Below are positions 58,462 through 64,000 of a stretch of 64,000 nucleotides of DNA, piece by piece. A program made the position numbers and the translations under genes. This stretch comes from Thiohalocapsa sp. (lineage in GTDB: Bacteria > Pseudomonadota > Gammaproteobacteria > Chromatiales > Chromatiaceae). The stretch covers positions 62,001 to 126,000 of the forward strand of contig JANQFX010000102.1 in NCBI GenBank assembly GCA_028277725.1, in the 5' to 3' direction. The notes under the pieces were generated by a model that was not told where the DNA came from, ran no database searches, and worked only from the letters and a program-made list of their open reading frames with translations. Within the stretch, counting starts at the first letter, position 1. Every line of letters begins with the position of its first letter.

Positions 58462-58752
58462 TGGACAGACTCCAGTGGCGCCCTCCTGGCGTCGCATGCG
58501 CCCAATACGGTGCACGCGCCGCGGAGCCGGTCCGGGCTGGTGATTGGAAATGCTTGGCAGGAACGAGAGGTGTCGGCCGGGACGATGGTCCGCGAGGGCC
58601 GGCACGGCAGCACGAACGGCTGAAGCGGGTATCGGCGGCGAGTGGCTCCTGAATGGAGGTGGCCGCGCCGCGACGGTGCCGACCGGTCAGGCACCCGAGA
58701 TGAACAGCCTAACAGAAACCGATCCCGTCCGTGGGAATTCGTTGGCGCGCGA

Positions 58753-61200
58753 TCAATCGTCCCGCGGCGGCTTGCCGCCGATGCGCCTGATGGCCAGTGG
58801 CCGACCGCAGACGCGGGTCTTCTTCAGGTGCTGGAAGATCTCCTTGGGCATGCCGGAGGGCAGATCCAGGGTGGTATGGTCGTCGCGGATGTCGATCCGG
58901 CCGATGTAGCGGCCCTCCAGGCCGGCCTCGTTGGCGATGGCGCCGACGATGTTGCCGGGTTTGACGCCGTCCTCGTGGCCGACCTCGATGCGATAGCGCT
59001 CCATGCCGTCCTCTGGCGGGCCGCGCCGCTCGCGCGGGCCACGATCACCGTCGCGGCCGCCGAAACGGTCCCGAGGGCCGTCGCGGAAGCGGTCGCGCGG
59101 CTCCGGCTGGCGGTCGTCACGGTCGAAGCGCCCGCCCCGATCGCGATTCCCGTTTCGATCCTGGCCCCGATCCCTCCCTCGATCCCGATCACGGTCGCGA
59201 CCGAAGCGCCGGTCGTCGTCGCGGCGCGGGCGGTCGTCGCGATCCTGGGAGCGGCTGCGCACCGGCACCTGGGCGCCGTCCTCACGGGCGGAACGCGCCG
59301 GCGGCAGGTCGCGTTCGACCGGGCTGGCGCGCTCATCGCGATCCCGCGACCAGCGCGGCTCGCGCTTCGGTGGGCGATCATCGTCCCAGCCGCGTCGGTC
59401 CGTCGATCGGGGTCTGCGATCATCGCGGTTGCGGGCGCGCCAGTCGTCGCGGTCGCGTCCGCGACGGTCGTCCCGGTCACGCTCGTAGCGCGGTGGCCGA
59501 TCCCGATCCTTGGGACGGTCTCGATCTCGGCCGCGATCCGGGCGGTCGCGCCCCTTCTGCCGCGGCGGGCGTTCGGGCTCCGGCGGCAGCAGCAGCGGCT
59601 GCTCGCCGATGACGAGTCGGGCCAGGGCGGCGGCGATTTCGACTGCTGGGACGTCGTGCTCCTGCTGATACTGCTCCACCAGACCCTGCAGGAAGTCCAG
59701 CTCACCTGCGGCCAGTGCATCGGTGATGCGCTGCTTGAAGGCGGCGACGCGGGCGTCATTGACCGTCTCGGTGGAGGGCAGCTGCAGCGGCTCGATGGGC
59801 TGCCGCGTGGCGCGCTCGATGGTGCGCAGCATGCGCCGCTCGCGCGGGGCGACGAACAGGATGGCCTCGCCGGTGCGCCCGGCGCGGCCGGTGCGGCCGA
59901 TCCGATGGATGTAGGCCTCGGTGTCGTAGGGGATGTCGTAGTTGACGACGTGGCTGATGCGTTCCACGTCGAGCCCGCGTGCGGCGACATCGGTGGCGAC
60001 GATGACGTCGAGCTGGCCCCGCTTCAGGCGCTCGACGATCTGCTCGCGGAGTTTCTGCGGCAGGTCGCCGTTGAGCGCGGCGGAGGCATAGCCGCGGGCC
60101 TCGAGGCGCTCGGACAACTCGACCGTGGCCGTCTTGGTGCGCACGAAAATCAGCATCGCGTCGAAGGGCTCGACCTCCAGGATGCGGGTCAGGGCGTCGA
60201 GCTTGTGCAGCCCGCTGACCAGCCACCAGCGCTGGCGTATGGTCTCGGCGGTGGCGGTGCGCGCCTCGATGCTGACCTCCACCGGGTCCTGCAGATGCGA
60301 CTGCGCGATGCGCTCGATGGCGCGCGGAAGGGTCGCCGAGAACAGCGCCAGCTGGCGGTCGGCCGGCACCTGCTCCAGCACCCATTCGACGTCGTCGATG
60401 AAGCCCATGCGGAGCATCTCATCGGCCTCGTCGAGCACCATCATGCGCAGATCGTCCAGCACCAGGGTGCCGCGGCGAATGTGGTCCATCACCCGTCCGG
60501 GGGTGCCGACGACCACATGCACGCCGCGCTCCAACTGCCGCAGCTGGCCGCGGTAGTCCGAGCCGCCGTAGATGGGTAGCACCTGAAAACCGCGCAGCTC
60601 CTGGGCGTAGCGGCGGCAGGCCTCGGCCACCTGGATGGCGAGCTCGCGCGTCGGCGTCAGTACGAGGGCCTGGGGCACTCGGTCCTCGAGATCGAGGTTG
60701 GCGAGCATGGGCAGCACGAAGGCGGCCGTCTTTCCGGTGCCGGTGGGGGCGTGGCCGAGCAGATCGTGGCCGGCCAGCAGGTGTGGGATGGTCTGCGCCT
60801 GAATCGGCGAGGGCGTCTCGTAGCCGACCCGCTCCAGCGCGGCGAGCAGGGCGGACGGCAGGCCGAGGTCGCTGAAGCCGGTGTCATCGCCCCTCAAGTC
60901 GTCCAAGGCGTCGGTCGCCGTGGGGCGGGCTGGCTCCTGTTCGGGTTCGGCGTCGGATGCCGACTCTGGAGCGGCCGCAAGCTGCGCGCCCGGGCCGTCG
61001 GTGCTGTCGGCTCGGGTGGCCAATGGGTCGTCGGATGCTGGGTCGTCGGACGCGGGTGGGCCGGATACCGGGGGGTCCGATGTTGGGATCTCGGATATCG
61101 GCGCCTCGGGTGGCGGATGATCGGCCGGCGATTCGGTTTGCAGCTCAGCGGCCTGGTCGGCGTCGCGCTCGTCCGCGCCTGTGGGGTCGGATACGTTCAT
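58753..61200 (-). CDS. deaD: DEAD-box RNA helicase (DeaD/CsdA-like)
   Basis: The 815-residue product from the ATG at 61200 has an acidic Pro/Asp/Ser-rich lead of about 100 residues made of short repeats (PTSDPPVSGPPASDDPASDD). A complete helicase core follows ([45 protein letters not shown]). After it comes a very long Arg/Asp-rich tail (about 550-730) and a C-terminal DbpA-type RNA-binding domain (YRIEVGHEDGVKPGNIVGAI). It should act in ribosome assembly or cold adaptation. The RD-rich tail is encoded by GATCGN/CGNGAC-type 6-mers and is likely a variable region. Confidence 0.92.
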   Translation of the reverse strand: MNVSDPTGADERDADQAAELQTESPADHPPPEAPISEIPTSDPPVSGPPASDDPASDDPLATRADSTDGPGAQLAAAPESASDAEPEQEPARPTATDALDDLRGDDTGFSDLGLPSALLAALERVGYETPSPIQAQTIPHLLAGHDLLGHAPTGTGKTAAFVLPMLANLDLEDRVPQALVLTPTRELAIQVAEACRRYAQELRGFQVLPIYGGSDYRGQLRQLERGVHVVVGTPGRVMDHIRRGTLVLDDLRMMVLDEADEMLRMGFIDDVEWVLEQVPADRQLALFSATLPRAIERIAQSHLQDPVEVSIEARTATAETIRQRWWLVSGLHKLDALTRILEVEPFDAMLIFVRTKTATVELSERLEARGYASAALNGDLPQKLREQIVERLKRGQLDVIVATDVAARGLDVERISHVVNYDIPYDTEAYIHRIGRTGRAGRTGEAILFVAPRERRMLRTIERATRQPIEPLQLPSTETVNDARVAAFKQRITDALAAGELDFLQGLVEQYQQEHDVPAVEIAAALARLVIGEQPLLLPPEPERPPRQKGRDRPDRGRDRDRPKDRDRPPRYERDRDDRRGRDRDDWRARNRDDRRPRSTDRRGWDDDRPPKREPRWSRDRDERASPVERDLPPARSAREDGAQVPVRSRSQDRDDRPRRDDDRRFGRDRDRDRGRDRGQDRNGNRDRGGRFDRDDRQPEPRDRFRDGPRDRFGGRDGDRGPRERRGPPEDGMERYRIEVGHEDGVKPGNIVGAIANEAGLEGRYIGRIDIRDDHTTLDLPSGMPKEIFQHLKKTRVCGRPLAIRRIGGKPPRDD

Positions 61201-61296
61201 GGGGGTACGTGATCGAGGTAATCCCTCAGTATACTCCGGTCCAATCTGTTGCCGTGACACCGTTCGGCGACTGGAGCAACGAGGTCTGTTCCGCAC

Positions 61297-61746
61297 ATGC
61301 ACATCTGGGTCGATGCCGACGCCTGTCCGAGACCGGTCAAGGAGATCCTGTTCCGTGCCGCCGAGCGCAAGCAGGTCCACCTGACGCTGGTCGCCAACCA
61401 GCCACTATCCACGCCGCCATCCAAGGTCATCCGGTCAGTCCAGGTCGGGGCGGGTTTCGACGTCGCCGACAACCACATCGTGCAACAGGCCAAGGCCGGT
61501 GACCTGGTCATTACCGCGGATATCCCCCTCGCGGCGGAGGTGGTCGCCAAGGGCTGCACCGCCATCAACCCGCGCGGCGAGCCCTACACCAAGGAGAACA
61601 TCCGCGAGCGGCTGAACATGCGCGACTTCATGGATACCCTGCGTTCCAGCGGCATCGACACCGGCGGCCCCGCCGCCTACGGCCAGAAGGAGCGGCAGGC
61701 CTTCGCCAACACGCTGGATCGGCTGCTGGCGCAGCAGCGTCCCTGA
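61297..61746 (+). CDS. yaiI: YaiI/YqxD family protein (UPF0178)
   Basis: The 149-residue product is a full-length UPF0178 protein, similar to E. coli Yai[59 protein letters not shown] and [17 protein letters not shown]. The family has a NYN/PIN-like fold with conserved aspartates (D6, D8) and may be a nuclease, but the function is unproven. It is divergent from deaD, with about 100 bases between. Confidence 0.92.
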   Translation: MHIWVDADACPRPVKEILFRAAERKQVHLTLVANQPLSTPPSKVIRSVQVGAGFDVADNHIVQQAKAGDLVITADIPLAAEVVAKGCTAINPRGEPYTKENIRERLNMRDFMDTLRSSGIDTGGPAAYGQKERQAFANTLDRLLAQQRP

Positions 61747-61881
61747 CCATCCGTTCATCCCCCCGTGACCGGGCGGTAACCCCGCCCAAGGCACCCTGAA
61801 GCTCCCGTTCAACGCGCCGCCGGCAGACCCCGGTCGGCGCACATCCCGTGCGGACCGTAACCTCGCCGAGGAGCCCAGACC

Positions 61882-62250
61882 ATGCACATGCCCACCACCA
61901 CCCGCCGCAACCGACGGCCCGGCTCGCGACATGCAGTACGCCTGGATGGCGGAACTGGACTCGAACTTGGCACGCATCGAGGCCGAGCTGAACTCGCGGG
62001 CCAAGGTCATGACGCTCGCACCCGGCACCGGCTTCGGCCTCAACAGCGGCGGTCGTGCCGCCAGGGTCGATGTGGAAGCCATCGATGCGGCACTCTACGG
62101 TATCAACGGCTTCGAGGTGGAGCATGTCGACGAGACACTGGTGGACGTGTCGATGCCGGACCCCTTCGGCCCGGCGCCCGCGGTGCGTGTGGTGGACGCC
62201 GTCACGGGCGAGGCCTTTGCGCGCTTCAGCCGCGTTGGCGGCTTGACAGG
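61882..62250 (+). pseudogene. Frameshifted remnant of an unknown gene
   Basis: An ATG at 61882 has an excellent GAGGAG eight bases upstream, but its frame quickly becomes unlikely coding sequence. From 61931 the next frame has strong coding bias through about 62250: QYAWMAELDSNLARIEAELN, APGTGFGLNSGGRAARVDVE. It then loses bias, running to a stop at 62584 inside the porin gene. The natural reading is one gene broken by a frameshift near 61930 and possibly another near 62250. I do not recognise the family. Confidence 0.4.
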
Positions 62251-62375
62251 CGCTCGGCGGCAGCCAACCCTTGGCGACACTCAACCTCCACCGCAAACGG
62301 ATGAGGACCTCCGATGGCAGCACAACGCCGCTCGCTCATCGACGGAGTGCCGGCTCGACCCCGGGAGCCCGCCGC

Positions 62376-63713
62376 ATGCTCAACGCCTTGCATCGCAACG
62401 TCACGCCCCGCTTCAGGTCGTCCCGATGGCATGCGACGCGGGTGCCGGTCGCCTGTCTCGGAGTGCTGCTGGCCTCGTTCGCGGCGGCGCATGCGCTCGC
62501 GGAGCAACCGGCGCCCAAGGCGGACGGCGGCGCCCCATCGATCCCAGCCACACGGGCAGTGGAACTGGAGCAGAGCACCGATGAGGACCCGCTCAACGCC
62601 CAGCAGGCGGAGGCCGCGCAGCGCGCCGAAGCGACACCCGCCGGCGCGCGGGACGATGAGCCCAACGATCTCAAGCTCTACGGCAGCCTGCGCGTGCGCT
62701 ACCGCTCCGAGGTGACGGCACTCGGCGTCAAGGAGACGGGCTTCGACGACGGCGGCTCCCGCATCGGTGCCGAGGGACGCTACCAGTTTCTTCCCCAACA
62801 ATGGGTCTTCGCCCGCGGCGAGGCCGGCTTCAACCTGCTCGACGAGTTCAAGACGCTGTTCGATGCCAATGCCAATAACCCCGGCGGCGGCCAGGGCGAC
62901 ACTTTCTTCCGGCGCCTGCTCTATGTCGGCTACGAGTCGCCTAATCTGTTCCTGATCGCGGGCAAGACCTGGTCCACCTACTACCAGATCAGCGGCTTCA
63001 CGGACCGCTTCTTCGGCACCGGTGGCCAGGCGGCCGGCACCTATAACGCCGGCACCGACGGTGGCCACACCGGCACCGGCCGGGCGGAGAACGCGTTGCA
63101 GACCCGGGCGCGGATTCGATACCTAGCGCGCGGACTCGGGCTGGAGCCGTTCAGTCTGAACATCCAGGTCCAGGACGGCGAGCCCATCCCGCATCTCAAC
63201 GGCCACCGCTACGGCACCGCCATCGGCCTCAGTGCCCTGCTCGCCACCCGGGAGCACTTCAGCGCCGGGGTCGCCTACAATCGCGCGCCCGTCCCGGATG
63301 CAGGCGACCCGGTCGTCCGCGCCCAGGGCATACACGGTGCCGCGGAGGCCGTGGCTGTCGGAGCTCGTTGGTTCGACGACGACTGGTACCTGGGGACCGT
63401 CGTCGCACGGCTGCGCAACCACATGACCACGGATCAGAACATCTACTTCGACGGCTGGGGCTGGGAGGTCTACGCCCAGTATCGGCTGCACCGGCGCTGG
63501 TGGCTCACCGGCGGCTGGAATTGGTTGCAACCGAGCGCGGGCAATACCCAGGCGGGCGATTACCGAAAGAAGTACGGCGTGTTGGGGCTGCGCTATGCGC
63601 TGGACGACTTCAAGCGGGTCATCTACGTCAACTTCCGCGGCGAGGGGAGCCGGAACCAGGACGGCTCCAGCCTCGGCAATGTCCTCACGGCGGGGATTCG
63701 CTGGGGCTTCTGA
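62376..63713 (+). CDS. Outer-membrane porin
   Basis: The 445-residue product from the ATG at 62376 (GGAG ten bases upstream) has a signal peptide with a hydrophobic core (ACLGVLLASFAAAHALA). A short, Glu/Ala-rich helical lead follows, then a beta-barrel starting LKLYGSLRVRYRSEV and ending TAGIRWGF with terminal Phe. Alternating strands (ARGEAGFNLLDEFK, YVGYESPNLFLIAGKTW, YEVYAQYRL-type) fit a general or DcaP-like porin of the outer membrane. The substrate range is unknown. The frame is open to 62271 but that extension lies in the degenerate region upstream. Confidence 0.88.
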   Translation: MLNALHRNVTPRFRSSRWHATRVPVACLGVLLASFAAAHALAEQPAPKADGGAPSIPATRAVELEQSTDEDPLNAQQAEAAQRAEATPAGARDDEPNDLKLYGSLRVRYRSEVTALGVKETGFDDGGSRIGAEGRYQFLPQQWVFARGEAGFNLLDEFKTLFDANANNPGGGQGDTFFRRLLYVGYESPNLFLIAGKTWSTYYQISGFTDRFFGTGGQAAGTYNAGTDGGHTGTGRAENALQTRARIRYLARGLGLEPFSLNIQVQDGEPIPHLNGHRYGTAIGLSALLATREHFSAGVAYNRAPVPDAGDPVVRAQGIHGAAEAVAVGARWFDDDWYLGTVVARLRNHMTTDQNIYFDGWGWEVYAQYRLHRRWWLTGGWNWLQPSAGNTQAGDYRKKYGVLGLRYALDDFKRVIYVNFRGEGSRNQDGSSLGNVLTAGIRWGF

Positions 63714-63857
63714 TCGGTGCCTGTCGCGCCGCCACCCGCAGCATCGCAGGCGCTCAACATGCAAAGCCCGTTGCCTTCCCTGCGCTTGGTTTCGTCGGTC
63801 GACGGCCCGACCCTGCCGCGCATCGAGTTCTTGCAAGCAATCTGGAGCCACCTATCC

Positions 63858-64000
63858 ATGAAGACTCCCGTGCCCAGCGCCACCATCCGGCTGCTGATCC
63901 TCGCCCTGCTGATCCTCGTCCTGCTCAGCGCCTGTCAAATCAGCCAGGGTCCGACGCTGACCGCACCCGAGGCGCTGACGCGCGCGCAAGCCGGGGAGCT
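63858..64000 (+). CDS. Lipoprotein, 3' end outside the window
   Basis: The frame starts MKTPVPSATIRLLILALLIL and continues to a lipobox LLSAC, so the product is a lipoprotein with the acylated cysteine at residue 26. The mature part visible (QISQGPTLTAPEALTRAQAG) reads like the first helix of rhodanese-domain proteins, but only about 20 residues are available, so that is a guess. It starts 145 bases after the porin stop. Confidence 0.65.
   Translation, partial: MKTPVPSATIRLLILALLILVLLSACQISQGPTLTAPEALTRAQAGE

Overview
The window is high-GC DNA from a Gram-negative bacterium. Lipoproteins, an MCE/Mla-type outer-membrane lipid transport operon, an outer-membrane porin, YajD, YecH and YaiI homologues point to a gammaproteobacterium. 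Carotenoid-cleavage oxygenases and the overall gene mix would fit a Chromatiales-like purple sulfur or related lineage, but no photosynthesis or ribosomal gene is present to prove it.

Layout. 1-5.7 kb: two divergent carotenoid oxygenases flank a YajD-like HNH protein, then a transpeptidase PBP and a SEDS glycosyltransferase. 5.7-7.8 kb: a gene-poor island of AT-richer material that looks like integron gene cassettes, with two 89-nt attC palindromes, a group II intron fragment and yecH. 7.8-14.8 kb: an aldehyde dehydrogenase convergent with a compact PTS locus (a fused EIIA-HPr-EI protein, a DUF4124 protein and a PtsG-like permease). 14.9-19.6 kb: an ABC-2 exporter, a DUF2325 protein and its small companion behind a Fur-like site. 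19.6-24.5 kb: a five-gene MCE/Mla-like lipid transport operon with a degenerate ATPase and a 29-codon linking ORF. 24.5-35.8 kb: DMT transporter, MmeI-type (type IIL) restriction-modification protein, radical SAM protein, MNT/HepT remnant, class I aldolase, Uma2 protein, MBL-fold hydrolase and VapBC. 35.8-41 kb: type-B succinate:quinone oxidoreductase, a NamZ-like protein and tRNA-Phe. 41.4-46.3 kb: PPDK, a complete IS256-family element and a truncated DUF4160/DUF2442 pair followed by an attC-like palindrome. 46.5-64 kb: a second DMT transporter behind a leader ORF and terminator, DUF29, SNF2 helicase, cyclophilin, DUF3422, small envelope proteins, two DEAD-box RNA helicases, YaiI, a porin and a truncated lipoprotein.

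The strongest unexplained theme is short-period repeat elements. Inverted arrays of 6-nt units (NNTCGN on one arm, NNCGAN on the other) recur in several intergenic gaps. Inverted arrays of 7-nt units occur upstream of the carotenoid oxygenase, and related sequence lies in frame inside the restriction-modification gene. A second theme is integron-like cassette debris at two loci with no integrase in view. All functional calls rest on reading the translated sequences by eye; no database search was run.
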